The notes: generated by a model from the letters alone, not told the origin. A DNA stretch of 64,000 nt from Dyella flava (GCF_016904955.1 NZ_JADIKE010000038.1:248001-312000), one strand, 5' to 3'. Counted from the stretch's first letter, positions 1 to 9,100 are shown. Numbers and translations are program-made.

Positions 1-1064
1 TGGAGCTGGTCAAGGCCGGCGCAGCCGATTACCTGGCCAAGCCGTGGGACGACGCCAAGCTGCTGGCCACGGTGGAAAACCTGCTGGAGCTCTCCGAATC
101 CACCCGCGAGGTGAATCGCACCCGGCAGGAGCGTCGCAAGCGCCGCGACGCGCTGCAACGCAAGTACGATCTGGACGGCTTGGTCTTTGCCAGCGAAGCG
201 ATGGCGCGGACGCTGGATCTGGCGTGTCAGGTCGCGCGTTCGGATGTGCCGGTCTTGATCACCGGTCCGAACGGCGCGGGCAAGGAGCGGATTGCTGCGA
301 TCGTGCATACCAATTCATCGGTGAAGAACGGTCCGTTTATCGCGGTCAATTGCGGTGCACTGCCCGGCGAGCTGATCGAGGCCGAGCTGTTCGGCGCCGA
401 GGCCGGTGCGTACACCGGCGCCAACAAGGCACGCGAAGGGCGCTTTGAACTGGCCGATGGCGGCACCTTGTTCCTGGATGAAATCGGCAACCTGCCGCTG
501 CCCGGCCAGATGAAGCTGCTGCGCGTGCTGGAAACCGGACAATTCGAGCGCCTGGGTTCGGGCCGCACCCGCAAGGTGAAAGTGCGCGTGCTGAGCGCGA
601 CCAATGCCGACCTCAAGTCGATGATCCGCGCGGGCACCTTCCGCGAGGATCTGTATTACCGCCTCAACGTGATCGACGTGAACTTGCCGCCGCTGTCCGA
701 GCGCATCGACGACATCCTGCCGCTGGCTGAGCATTTCCTCGCCGGCCGTGCACAGCTCAGCGATGCCGCACGCGAAGCGTTGCTGATTTATCCCTGGCCC
801 GGCAACGTGCGTGAGCTGAAAAACGCGATCGAGCGCGCCGCCCTGCTGGCCGGCAACGGCCCAATCACGCCCGAGCAGCTCAACCTGCCGCAACATGCCG
901 GCACCGCGGTTGCGCGCAACCTGGATGAGCCAACCCGCGAGGTGGTTGAATCGGCGCTGCAGAAGGCGGAAGGCGTGGTGAGTCGCGCAGCCCAGTCGCT
1001 GGGCCTGTCGCGCCAGGCGCTTTATCGACGCATGGAGCGCTACGGATTGACGTCGCAGGCGTGA
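1..1064 (+). CDS. Sigma-54-dependent NtrC-family response regulator (5' end outside window)
   Basis: An open frame runs from the window edge (first full codon at base 3). The first visible residues, ELVKAGAADYLAKPW, are the end of a receiver domain, including the conserved Lys-Pro. An AAA+ domain follows with the P-loop GPNGAGKE, the sigma-54 contact loop GAYTGA (the usual form is GAFTGA) and an arginine-finger region near RAGTFREDLYYRL. It ends in a Fis-type helix-turn-helix (SRAAQSLGLSRQALYRRM). Such proteins bind upstream enhancers and remodel RNA polymerase-sigma-54. The probable partner kinase is the NtrY-like gene at 3463, separated from it by an unrelated membrane protein gene. At least 353 residues are present. 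The target genes cannot be read from the sequence. Confidence 0.93.
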   Translation, partial: ELVKAGAADYLAKPWDDAKLLATVENLLELSESTREVNRTRQERRKRRDALQRKYDLDGLVFASEAMARTLDLACQVARSDVPVLITGPNGAGKERIAAIVHTNSSVKNGPFIAVNCGALPGELIEAELFGAEAGAYTGANKAREGRFELADGGTLFLDEIGNLPLPGQMKLLRVLETGQFERLGSGRTRKVKVRVLSATNADLKSMIRAGTFREDLYYRLNVIDVNLPPLSERIDDILPLAEHFLAGRAQLSDAAREALLIYPWPGNVRELKNAIERAALLAGNGPITPEQLNLPQHAGTAVARNLDEPTREVVESALQKAEGVVSRAAQSLGLSRQALYRRMERYGLTSQA

Positions 1065-1166
1065 TGTTCGCGCGAAAAATCAGTCGGTCATTACAACCGT
1101 AACAACAACCCTGATGTGACTGTCCCTGCTGCCGAAGTGGGGGAAGTACTCCAATACGCAATGGGA

Positions 1167-1203
1167 TCGCCTGGATAAATCCAGGGCGACGGGCTGGTTT
1201 TTT
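1167..1203 (+). terminator. Possible terminator after the response regulator
   Basis: An imperfect hairpin (TCGCCTGGAT pairing with ATCCAGGGCGA, one bulge) is followed about 8 bases later by a run of six or more T. It lies about 100 bp past the regulator stop codon. The gap between stem and T-run makes it a weak intrinsic terminator. Confidence 0.4.
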
Positions 1204-1345
1204 CCATTGCCTTGACCATCATTCGTGTCTGGCGAGTTAGTTTTAGAAGCGACGAAGCCAAGGCAAGGGGCGTCATGTGCTTCTTGCTGATGATCGCCAG
1301 GCGTCAGGCTGTGCGACAGGTTTCTAATTGCGGCTGGGGTTGCTG

Positions 1346-3136
1346 ATGACGTTGCTTTTCGTTGGTGGTTTTTTAATTTGCCTCACCATGACGCTTGCCA
1401 TCGGATGGCCGATAGCGGTGTTTTTGGGATTCAGCACAAGGCTTGGTTCAATCGGGTTTTCTGTGGGCCTTGGTCTTGGCGTGATTCTTATCGGCTGCAG
1501 GGCAGTCCAGTTATGGTTTTCAATCGCGCAGGTTACATGGCACATGTGGCTTTGCGTGTTCGGTTACCTGCTTGCGGCATGGTGGCCGGTGAAAGTCAGG
1601 TCTGCCCTGGTGGATTACGTCGGAAAATATCGGGTGCATCTTGCCTTGATCGCGGTGGCCATTGCCGCGGTCGCCATGGCGCTTAATGTTCCCATCCTGC
1701 TGGGTGAAGCGATTCAGTTCGACGGATCTCGAAACGCGGATTCCTTCACCTTCGTAAGTAGCGCCAGGTATATGGCGCACCACGCCTTTTACGGGGACGG
1801 CGATTTCAATCCGTCGCGTCCTGTCTACAGCATATTGCGCAGTTACTTCGGCGAAGGCGCGATTCAGCCTCGTCCGGCTGCCGAGGGTTTGCTGGCATGG
1901 CTTGGGGCGACGTTTGATGCCGATCCCATGTATCTCTACAACGGTTTGCTGACGGCGGGGATGCTGCTGGGCGGTTTGTCCATCATGGCTTTTTTGCCTG
2001 AGCACATGGCTCTTTCGCCGGAAAGGTTCGCGCTGCTTCTGCCCTTGATGCTCGCGTGTCCGACGTTGCTTTTTGTGGCGATAAATTCCAATTTTGCAAA
2101 TGCTTTCATGTTGGCCCCGGCGACGGTCTACGTTGCATTGGGCGGCGTGCAGAGAAGGTGGGGGACCTTTGTCGCTGGCGTCATTGCCGTGGGGTGTCTC
2201 ATGTCAGGCTATCCGGAGCTGCTGCTCTTTGTTGGTCTTATGCGATTCTTTGCGGTAGTCGGCAGGGGAATCGTTACTGCCCGCTTTTTGCCGATTGCGT
2301 TCAATTCGGGCCTGCTCCTGCTGGAGGTTCTGGCGTCTTGTGCGCTATTCCCCTGGGCCGCCAAGAGTGCCTTGATTGTCTACCGGACAACGCTGGGAGT
2401 AAGTCGAGCCGGCGCGTCTGATCAAGTCGGAAACATGTATGCCGGGGTCCCTGCGGCGATCGTCGCTGCCGCATTCTTGTTGACGGCGTGGAACGATCTG
2501 AAGCGGTACGCGAGTGGAGAGCGGTTGCGTACGCTGTTTGCAGGGGTGCTGCTGGCCTTTACCGCCGCGCAGCTGCTGATGGTGATAAGAGGCTACCCCT
2601 ATGGCGGCTTCAAGATCGCCGAATACTTTGTCACGGTGCTGAGCGCAATGGTGATGGTGTGTGGCGCTATCGGCCTTTCCGTTGAAGCAGGTGCCTCCCG
2701 CACCCGGATGCAGCAGTCACGCCTGGTATTGATTGCCAGCACCGTCCTGGCCGTCCTTTGGCAGGATGTCCGTCTGTTAAAGCGGTCATGGGCTTTTGCC
2801 GAGGACAGGCAGGTGACGCATGATCTGGTGGCGGCAGGCAGGTGGATGCAGCGCCATATTCCCAATGGCCCGGTAGCACTAGGGCATACGTCAGCGTCTT
2901 TCTACTATGGGCATTGGGTTCCCTACGTCACCGGCGCGCATCTGGTTTATGACTGGGCGGATCCTGATGCGGCAGGCTATCTCTCACCTTATTTGCGCGA
3001 GGCCGAGACGGTGCGCTTTTCCGATGCGCAGGTCCTATTGTTCATCGATGACATCGGGATGCCCGATGAAACACCGGATTCGGAACTGGCGCGCTTCGGC
3101 CGCATTCACCTTGTGTGCAAGCCATCTGATGAGTGA
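1346..3136 (+). CDS. Polytopic membrane protein of unknown function
   Basis: About 596 residues with roughly ten or more hydrophobic segments and a soluble C-terminal part of about 130 residues. I do not recognise the family. The overall look (many membrane spans, conserved-looking charged residues in the first large loop) resembles bacterial membrane glycosyltransferase-like or O-antigen-type proteins, but no diagnostic motif was found. ATG 1346 is chosen because a GGGG stretch sits just upstream; an in-frame TTG at 1328 is the alternative. Codon use is more AT-rich than in its neighbours (29 G+C in a hand-counted 60 bases at 2041-2100). The gene splits a regulator/kinase pair, so it may be an insertion. 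Confidence 0.7.
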   Translation: MTLLFVGGFLICLTMTLAIGWPIAVFLGFSTRLGSIGFSVGLGLGVILIGCRAVQLWFSIAQVTWHMWLCVFGYLLAAWWPVKVRSALVDYVGKYRVHLALIAVAIAAVAMALNVPILLGEAIQFDGSRNADSFTFVSSARYMAHHAFYGDGDFNPSRPVYSILRSYFGEGAIQPRPAAEGLLAWLGATFDADPMYLYNGLLTAGMLLGGLSIMAFLPEHMALSPERFALLLPLMLACPTLLFVAINSNFANAFMLAPATVYVALGGVQRRWGTFVAGVIAVGCLMSGYPELLLFVGLMRFFAVVGRGIVTARFLPIAFNSGLLLLEVLASCALFPWAAKSALIVYRTTLGVSRAGASDQVGNMYAGVPAAIVAAAFLLTAWNDLKRYASGERLRTLFAGVLLAFTAAQLLMVIRGYPYGGFKIAEYFVTVLSAMVMVCGAIGLSVEAGASRTRMQQSRLVLIASTVLAVLWQDVRLLKRSWAFAEDRQVTHDLVAAGRWMQRHIPNGPVALGHTSASFYYGHWVPYVTGAHLVYDWADPDAAGYLSPYLREAETVRFSDAQVLLFIDDIGMPDETPDSELARFGRIHLVCKPSDE

Positions 3137-3462
3137 CTCCTCGTCGTGGTCAAACGATGGGCATGCCCTCCGGGGCAGGGATGACCAAAAGCACGTGCGT
3201 AGACCGCTGGGGCCTGTTCAAAATGGCTGCAAATTGCACGGTTTGGGCCATCCTTGGTTCCGCTGCGTGCATGTGGCAGAGGCATGCAGGGGCCCCTGGT
3301 CCATGCATGAGAGAGTAGGGACTCGCCATGCACCGCCGTGAACATCCGCACATACATCCATTCTTGCAGTAGTGGCGAACTCGGCCTTAGACGTGTAGAA
3401 CTGGCACATTCCTTGGGGAGACCAACGATGCGGCATCGTGCAGACCACACCGGGATGGACCC
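3137..3462. other. Intergenic region upstream of the sensor kinase
   Basis: 326 bases with no convincing gene. The short frames here have no ribosome site or recognisable product. Several TGCATG-type hexamers and a GGGGCCCC palindrome occur around 3265-3305. At 3402-3416 TGGCACATTCCTTGG resembles a -24/-12 promoter but has GG where the invariant -12 GC is expected. Confidence 0.5.
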
Positions 3463-4830
3463 ATGCGCCTGAGGTCGCTGGAAGTACGCCTGGCTGTTCT
3501 GCTTGCCGTGGCCGCCCTCACCGGCGCGCTGCTCTACATCGGCGTCACGCACTGGCCGTTGCCGCAGATTCTCGCCTGGCTGCATGAAGGTTTGAAACGA
3601 AGCATGCGCGCACCGGATCGCACCGATGCGGTGATCATCTGCGCGATTATCCTGCTGCCGTTGTCGTGGTGGTTCGCGCATATCGTGATGCAGCCGGTCA
3701 AGCGTCTGCTGCGTGCGCTGGAAGGTGCGGTGGCCAGTTATCGCGACGGCGATTTCAGCATTTCGATCGCGGTGCATCGTAGCGATGAATTGGGCGATCT
3801 GATTCGCGTGCATAACGAGTTGGGGCAGACCTTGCGCGAACAGCGCCAGAATCTTGCGCAACGAGAATTGCTGCTCGATACGGTGGTGCAGAACACGCCC
3901 GTCGCACTGGTGCTGACCGATGCCAACGGGCGCGTCGCTTATGCCAACATCGCGGCGCGGCATCTGTTCAACGAAGGGCGCAGCCTCAGTGGCCTGCATT
4001 TCGCCACGCTGATCGCCGATGCGCCCGAGGCCTTGCGCAAAGCCACCGAAGGCAGCGAAGACGCGCTTTTCAGCGTGGAAATGGACGGTAGCGAGGAAAC
4101 CTTCCATCTTTCGCAACGTGCTTTCCGCCTGCAAGGGCGTCCGCATCGTCTGCAATTGTTCCGGCGCATGACGCGTGAGCTGTCGCGCCAGGAAGTGGCG
4201 GCGTGGAAGCGCGTGATCCGCGTGGTCAGCCATGAATTGAACAATTCATTGGCGCCGATTTCCTCGCTGGCGCATTCCGGCGCGGAGCTGGCTCGCCGCG
4301 GCACTATCGAGCGCTTGCCTGGGGTGTTCGCCACGATCGGCGAACGCGCCAAGCATCTACACGGTTTTATCGACGGCTATGCGCGTTTTGCCAAGCTACC
4401 TACGCCGCGTGTGGCCGCGGTGGAGTGGAAGCCTTTTCTGGATGGCCTGGCGCTGCACTGCAGCTTCCAGTTGCACGGGCATGCACCGACACAACCGGGC
4501 TGGTTTGATCCGGTGCAGATCGAGCAGGTGCTGATCAACCTGGTCAAGAACGCCCACGAATCCGGCAGTGCACCGGAGGGCGTGACCTTGGCGCTGACCC
4601 AGGTCGGGCATGAGTTACGCATCGAAGTAGCCGACCGTGGCCCGGGCATGAGCGAGGCGGTACTGGCGCAGGCGCTGCTGCCGTTCTATTCCACCAAGCG
4701 TTCCGGCACCGGCCTGGGGCTGGCGCTGGCGCGCGAGATCAGCGAAGCGCATGGCGGACGCATTGCGTTGGCCAACCGTGAGGATGGCGGCTTGCGTGTC
4801 ACGTTGGTGTTGCCGCAATCCGCGAGCTGA
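3463..4830 (+). CDS. NtrY-like membrane sensor histidine kinase
   Basis: 455 residues. Membrane segments lie at about 8-28 and 55-75, followed by a HAMP-like linker (PVKRLLRALEGA), a PAS-type sensor domain at about 135-235, a HisKA helix with the phospho-acceptor His257 in VVSHELNNSLAPISSL, and an ATPase domain with N box NLVKNAHES, G1 box DRGPGM and G2 box GTGLGLAL. The HELNNSLAPI signature is typical of NtrY-type kinases that partner NtrC/NtrX-type regulators, so the left-edge regulator is the likely partner. The periplasmic part is short (about 27 residues), suggesting that the signal is sensed in the membrane or by the cytoplasmic PAS domain. Confidence 0.92.
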   Translation: MRLRSLEVRLAVLLAVAALTGALLYIGVTHWPLPQILAWLHEGLKRSMRAPDRTDAVIICAIILLPLSWWFAHIVMQPVKRLLRALEGAVASYRDGDFSISIAVHRSDELGDLIRVHNELGQTLREQRQNLAQRELLLDTVVQNTPVALVLTDANGRVAYANIAARHLFNEGRSLSGLHFATLIADAPEALRKATEGSEDALFSVEMDGSEETFHLSQRAFRLQGRPHRLQLFRRMTRELSRQEVAAWKRVIRVVSHELNNSLAPISSLAHSGAELARRGTIERLPGVFATIGERAKHLHGFIDGYARFAKLPTPRVAAVEWKPFLDGLALHCSFQLHGHAPTQPGWFDPVQIEQVLINLVKNAHESGSAPEGVTLALTQVGHELRIEVADRGPGMSEAVLAQALLPFYSTKRSGTGLGLALAREISEAHGGRIALANREDGGLRVTLVLPQSAS

Positions 4831-4854
4831 CCCCGTTACGGACAAAGACTAGCC

Positions 4855-4860
4855 TATACT
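4855..4860 (+). promoter_or_regulatory. Possible -10 element of the SPFH/NfeD operon
   Basis: TATACT lies 30 bases before the ATG at 4891, just after the kinase stop codon. No good -35 hexamer is seen at 16-18 bases upstream, so this is tentative. Confidence 0.3.
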
Positions 4861-4890
4861 CGGCCGATCAAACGGAAGCGAGGTAAGGGT

Positions 4891-5823
4891 ATGGGAGCGA
4901 CTATTTTTGGCTTGATCGTTATCGTCGTGGTTATTGTTGTAATAGCCAAGCTGGTGCGCATCGTTCCGCAAGGTTACGAGTGGACGGTTCAGCGCTTCGG
5001 CAAATACACGGGCACGTTGACGCCGGGTCTGCATTTCCTGATCCCTTTCATCTACGACATCGGCCGCAAGATGAACATGATGGAGCAGGTGCTGGATGTG
5101 CCGAGCCAGGACGTGATCACCAAGGACAACGCGGTGGTGCGCGTCGATGGCGTGGTGTTCTATCAGGTGCTGGATGCTGCCAAGGCGGCGTACGAAGTCG
5201 CCAGCCTGGAGCAGGCGGCGCTGGCGCTGGTGATGACCAACATCCGTACCGTGCTCGGCTCGCTGGATCTGGACGAATCGCTGAGCCAGCGTGATGCCAT
5301 CAACGCCAAGTTGCTTACCGTGGTCGATGAAGCGACCCATCCCTGGGGTGTGAAGGTCAATCGCATCGAGATCAAGGACATTGCGCCGCCGCGCGATCTG
5401 GTCGATTCGATGGCGCGCCAGATGAAGGCCGAACGCGAGAAGCGTGCGCAGATTCTGGAAGCCGAGGGTTTGCGTCAAAGCGCGATCCTGAAAGCAGAGG
5501 GTGAGAAGCAATCGGCCATCCTCGCGGCGGATGGCAAGAAGGAAGCCGCATTCCGCGAAGCCGAAGCCCGCATTCGCCTGGCCGAGGCCGAAGCACAGGC
5601 CACCAAGCTGGTCTCCGATGCCATCGCCAGCGGTAACGTCAACGCGCTGAACTACTTCGTCGCCAACAAGTACGTGGAAGCGTTGAAGGAAATGGCGAAC
5701 TCGCCGAACCAGAAGATGCTGTTGCTGCCGGTGGAGGCGACCGGAATCCTCGGCTCGCTGGCAGGCATTGCCGAACTGGCCAAGGAATCACTAGGGCAGC
5801 AACGGCTAAAGAACGAGAAGTAA
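4891..5823 (+). CDS. qmcA: SPFH/band 7 (stomatin-like) membrane protein, QmcA type
   Basis: 310 residues. One N-terminal membrane anchor (about 4-22, rich in Val/Ile) is followed by a band 7 domain (about 25-190), then a long Ala/Glu/Lys-rich coiled coil (AEREKRAQILEAEG and ILKAEGEKQSAI repeats, about 180-250). Members form large ring-shaped assemblies in the inner membrane and often associate with FtsH-type protease or lipid microdomains. An AGG-containing ribosome site precedes ATG 4891. The gene is followed 103 bases later by an NfeD-type gene, the usual partner of this family. Confidence 0.93.
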   Translation: MGATIFGLIVIVVVIVVIAKLVRIVPQGYEWTVQRFGKYTGTLTPGLHFLIPFIYDIGRKMNMMEQVLDVPSQDVITKDNAVVRVDGVVFYQVLDAAKAAYEVASLEQAALALVMTNIRTVLGSLDLDESLSQRDAINAKLLTVVDEATHPWGVKVNRIEIKDIAPPRDLVDSMARQMKAEREKRAQILEAEGLRQSAILKAEGEKQSAILAADGKKEAAFREAEARIRLAEAEAQATKLVSDAIASGNVNALNYFVANKYVEALKEMANSPNQKMLLLPVEATGILGSLAGIAELAKESLGQQRLKNEK

Positions 5824-5926
5824 AGACCAAGCGTGGAAGCGCACACATGCCGCGCTTCGCAGCTTTCTGTCACTTCTCACTCCTATTCACTCACTCCTAG
5901 CTTTTCCCCTCGGTCGGAGACGCTCC

Positions 5927-6373
5927 ATGTCTGCGAATATCGCGGCGCATTACTTGTGGTGGATCGTGGCGCTGGTGTTGATCGCCATCGAAGTGATCAT
6001 GCCCGGCTATTTCATGTTGTGGATCGGCATCGGCGCCGCAGCAACGGGTTTGCTGGTGTTGGTGGCGCCGGGGTTGCCGCTGCTGGCCCAGGCGATCGCT
6101 TTTGCCGTGTTGGCCTTCGTATCGTGCGCGGTGTACTGGTATGCGATCCGCCCGAAGCTGCAACGGAACGAATCGGGCGATGAGCGGCTCAACCGTCGTG
6201 GCGAGCAGTTGATCGGCCAACGCTATGTGTTGATCGAGGCCATCGTCAATGGTCGTGGCAAGGCCCGGGTCGGGGATGGGCAGTGGTTGGTCAGTGGACC
6301 GGACCTGCCGGCCGGGAGCACGGTGGAAGTGGTGGCGGTGGAGGGGGCGATGTTGAAGGTTCGGCCTGCATAG
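5927..6373 (+). CDS. NfeD-like membrane protein
   Basis: 148 residues: two to three membrane segments (about 10-28, 33-52 and 57-72) followed by a small soluble C-terminal beta domain (about 80-148) of the OB-fold type found in short NfeD (YbbK) proteins. It lies immediately downstream of the stomatin-like gene, and the pair is widespread; the OB domain is thought to support the stomatin partner. A GGAG ribosome site lies a few bases before the ATG. The spacer between the two genes is pyrimidine-rich, with repeated CACTCCT-type words. Confidence 0.88.
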   Translation: MSANIAAHYLWWIVALVLIAIEVIMPGYFMLWIGIGAAATGLLVLVAPGLPLLAQAIAFAVLAFVSCAVYWYAIRPKLQRNESGDERLNRRGEQLIGQRYVLIEAIVNGRGKARVGDGQWLVSGPDLPAGSTVEVVAVEGAMLKVRPA

Positions 6374-6593
6374 CTGCGCGTGGCGTCTTGCTGTTAGAGG
6401 GATATACACCGTGGGCTAAGCGCCAGACGGTATAACGTCATGCCAAGCCGCGCTGTTTACAGGGGCGGTCATGCCTGATAGTTCTCTGTGACATGCCTAA
6501 CCAACACGCTTCTGGTAAGAATGGCGCCATGCCTGCATCGACCGCCCACCTCTCTTCGCCCGCATTTGCCGCCACCGCCAGGGTGGCCCGGGC

Positions 6594-7856
6594 ATGAGTG
6601 GCCAGTTCGCGACCATCTCGCTCAATACCCGCATCGCTTTTCTGGTGGAGCTTGCCAGCCGCCTGCACAAGTACGGCACCTCATCGCCGCGCCTGGAAAT
6701 GGCGGTCTCCGGCTCCGCGCAGCGTCTTGGCGTGGGTGCCGAAGTGTGGTCGAGCCCCACGGCGATCATCATCTCCTTTACGGATCTCGCGCATGGCGAA
6801 TATGGGCGTCTGGCGCAGACCACCCAGGTGATCCGCCTGACGCAGGGCGATGTGAATCTCGACAAGCTTTGCCGCGCCGACGAGATCGCTGACCGGGTCA
6901 TTGCCGGCGAGCTGGATCTGCGTGAAGGCTTTCGCCTGCTGCGTGAGCTGGAGTTGCCGGATACACGCGCTCAACAGGCAGCCGTGATCGGAAGCTATGG
7001 GCTTTCCGCCGCGGCCATCGCCGCGCTGTTTCTGCACAGTTCCTGGGTGGATTTGCTGGTCGCTGCCGTGGTGGGTCTGATCATCGGCACCATCACCATT
7101 CTTTCGGCCACGCGTCCGCGCCTGGCGGTGGCGAGCGATGCGATCTGCGCCATGGTCGCCACCTTGGTGGTGATCATCTTCAGCGCCTTCGTGGTGCCGC
7201 TGGCGATCAAGTCGGTGATCCTGGCCGGTTTGATCGTGCTGGTGCCGGGCATGTCGTTGACCACCGCCGTACGCGAGATTTCCAGCCAGCATCTGGTGTC
7301 CGGCATGGCGCGCATGGGCGGTGCGATGGCGACCTTGCTCAAGCTCACCTTCGGCACCGTGGCGGCCACGCAGATCTGCGCCGTGCTCGGCATTCAGCCG
7401 CGCGATTTCGCACTACCTGAATTGCCCAAGTGGGTCGACTATCCGGCGCTGCTGGTGGCGGCGATTGCCTTTGCCATCCTGTTCCGCGCGGCCAAGCGGG
7501 ATTGGCCGGCGGTGATCGTGGCGGTGATCGTGGGCTATCTGGTTACGCGCCTCGGCGGTGAGATCTCGGTGAATTTGCCGGGTGCGCCCTTCGGCGTGTT
7601 CCTGGGTGGTCTGCTGCTCAGTGCGATGGCCAATATCTATGCCCGTTATGCGCACCGTCCCGGTGCCGTCATCCGCGAACCGGGCATTTTGCTGCTGGTG
7701 CCGGGCAGTGTTGGGTTTCGCAGTGTTTCCTATCTGCTTGCGCACGATGTGACCTTGGGTTTCGACACCACGGTGTTACTGGTGACTTTGCTGATAGCAC
7801 TGGTGGGCGGGCTGATGTTCGGCGAATTGCTGGTGGCGCCGCGACGTTCGCTTTGA
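6594..7856 (+). CDS. ThrE-family threonine/serine exporter
   Basis: 420 residues. The N-terminal soluble part (about 1-115) has the LASRLHKYGTSS and LEMAVSGSAQRL features of the ThrE (DUF1212) domain. It is followed by about ten hydrophobic helices that include the second exporter domain (about 270-415). Proteins of this family export L-threonine and L-serine with proton-driven energy; the true substrate here is unknown. The two exporter halves are fused in one chain, as in actinobacterial ThrE, whereas many bacteria encode them separately. The gene ends at a repeat-rich convergent junction. Confidence 0.88.
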   Translation: MSGQFATISLNTRIAFLVELASRLHKYGTSSPRLEMAVSGSAQRLGVGAEVWSSPTAIIISFTDLAHGEYGRLAQTTQVIRLTQGDVNLDKLCRADEIADRVIAGELDLREGFRLLRELELPDTRAQQAAVIGSYGLSAAAIAALFLHSSWVDLLVAAVVGLIIGTITILSATRPRLAVASDAICAMVATLVVIIFSAFVVPLAIKSVILAGLIVLVPGMSLTTAVREISSQHLVSGMARMGGAMATLLKLTFGTVAATQICAVLGIQPRDFALPELPKWVDYPALLVAAIAFAILFRAAKRDWPAVIVAVIVGYLVTRLGGEISVNLPGAPFGVFLGGLLLSAMANIYARYAHRPGAVIREPGILLLVPGSVGFRSVSYLLAHDVTLGFDTTVLLVTLLIALVGGLMFGELLVAPRRSL

Positions 7857-7880
7857 GGCAGCGTTCATTCTGCTTTACTT

Positions 7881-7963
7881 CCTCTCCTCGCTCCTCAGAG
7901 CCGAGCACATCCATGTGCTCTCCCCGCGTGCGCCGGGCTTGATCCGGGGGTTGGGGTGAGGAG
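7881..7963. repeat. Degenerate copy of the CTCTCCCC/GGTTGGGGTGAGG repeat
   Basis: CCTCTCCTCGCTCC on the left and GGGGGTTGGGGTGAGG on the right match the repeat seen at 8873 and 13918. A small perfect palindrome (GAGCACAT/ATGTGCTC, 7903-7920) and the word GGGCTTGATCCGG (also at 14056, reversed) lie inside. The minus-strand frame crossing it is only repeat sequence. Confidence 0.6.
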
Positions 7964-8062
7964 CCGCGCTTGCCGATAGCGTCAATCTTCGCGTGATCAA
8001 TGCCGCATTCGTTCTTGATGCTCGATGTGATTGTCTCCAACGCTTCACCAATCAGCCGGGTA

Positions 8063-8158
8063 GTTTGGTAGGTTGGGTTAGCGCAGCGTAACCCAACGAT
8101 GGTTGTCGCTTCGATCGAATTCCGTTGGGTTACGCTGCGCTAACCCAACCTACCAAAC
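8063..8158. repeat. Compound palindromic repeat, copy 1
   Basis: Two 36-base arms (8063-8098 and 8123-8158) are perfect inverted copies, with GGTTGGGTTAGCGCAGCG as the core. Each arm can also fold on itself (GTTGGGTTA with TAACCCAAC). A 24-base spacer containing GTCGCTTCGATCGAATTC separates them. Further copies are at 21084 and 43565. It lies between two convergent genes and could act as a two-way terminator or mRNA end stabiliser. Confidence 0.95.
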
Positions 8159-8175
8159 CGCCGGCCTGGGCTTGA

Positions 8176-8448
8176 TCAATGCCGCAAGCGGTCCCGATGT
8201 TCGATGCGGTTGTTCTGCTCCAATTGCTCCAGTGCCTCACCAATCAGTCTGCTGATCAGCTGGAAGGTGAGTTGCATCTCCCAGCGGGGAATCATCACGG
8301 TGCCATCGTCGTCGGTGGGCGACTTCTCATCGGCGGCGACGTCCGCCATGGCCAACAACAGGCGCTGAAGGTTTTTCAGTTCGATGTAGTCGTCTTCGGA
8401 CAATAGGTAATGCTTCAACCCGAACGGGTCGATGTAGGTGGTTTCCAT
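8176..8448 (-). CDS. Small XAC0095-like protein
   Basis: 90 residues starting METTYIDPFGLKHYLLSEDD. The start at 8448 is preferred to the longer frame because GGAGAA lies 6-11 bases upstream. The YLL-EDDYIELKNLQRLL pattern followed by a C-terminal helix with regularly spaced Leu resembles the small XAC0095-type proteins found in Xanthomonadales, whose function is unknown; the assignment is from memory of the pattern. The protein is acidic and probably cytoplasmic. It converges with the ThrE-type gene across repeat copy 1. Confidence 0.65.
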   Translation of the reverse strand: METTYIDPFGLKHYLLSEDDYIELKNLQRLLLAMADVAADEKSPTDDDGTVMIPRWEMQLTFQLISRLIGEALEQLEQNNRIEHRDRLRH

Positions 8449-9043
8449 CGGCGTTCTCCACGCGTTTAGGTCGCCCGCGCATTGCGCGCGGGCGAAGGGA
8501 CTGCAGGAAAAACCTGCTCGTTTCAGCGGAATGTGCAACTTCCGCTAGGACGATTACCCACTTGGGCCCGACGCCGCGCAGTCTGAGCGGCGGTGAAGTA
8601 GCGCTGATGTCGGCTTGGCGGGGTCACGCGTAGGCGTGCGTGCCGTAAAATCGGGGATAACCATGGTGAACTCACTCTCAGTTTGTTATGGCCAGCGGAT
8701 CGTTTGGGGTGCTAGCCCAGGCGATCCGCGCTACTTCTCTAGTGTCGGGCGTGTCGTGGTCATCGCTGGGATGGGCACGTCCGACGCGCATACGATTGCA
8801 TAAGCAAGATCGATGGTGTTCAAGAAGGGGCGAATTTTTTGGTGATGGAAAATTCGCCGCGTCCGCTTTGGCTCCCTCTCCCCTTCGGGGAGAGGGTTGG
8901 GGTGAGGGGCTGGGCTTGCGGGGAAATTCAGAGCTTGCTTGAAGTTTCTTTGCAGTCCATCGCGAGGTTGGCCCCTCACCTCGATCCTCTCCCCGGAGGG
9001 GAGAGGAAGAAAAGCGGGCAGTTTTATTTTCATCGCAACAGAA
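8449..9043. other. Gene-poor spacer with palindromic repeat
   Basis: About 600 bases without a convincing gene. The short open frames here run through repeat sequence. The only clear structure is the inverted repeat at 8873-9006; the part from 8540 to 8830 holds nothing I can name. Confidence 0.6.
8873..9006. repeat. CCCTCTCCCC-type inverted repeat pair
   Basis: Left unit 8873-8909 contains CCCTCTCCCCTTCGGGGAGA and then GGTTGGGGTGAGGGG. The right unit 8972-9006 is its inverted copy (CCCCTCACC, then CTCTCCCCGGAGGGGAGAGG). About 60 bases of unrelated sequence lie between. Each unit contains its own hairpin. The same family occurs at 13918-14099. Confidence 0.9.
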
Positions 9044-9074
9044 AATAAAAACGCCGGCTTCAAGCCGGCGTTTT
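9044..9074 (-). terminator. Intrinsic terminator of the H-NS-like gene
   Basis: Perfect stem ACGCCGGCTT/AAGCCGGCGT at 9051-9071. Read on the minus strand it is followed by TTTTATTTT, 27 bases past the stop codon of the H-NS-like gene. Confidence 0.9.
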
Positions 9075-9100
9075 CAATATGCGCATTCCGCCAAAGCAAA

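Noticed and set aside
7669..8040. Minus-strand frame past the end of the exporter gene
   Set aside because: It is antisense to the ThrE-type gene and then runs through a decayed repeat.
8731..9099. Minus-strand frame over the spacer before H-NS
   Set aside because: The peptide is translated repeat sequence (CTCTCCCC-type units) and crosses the H-NS terminator.
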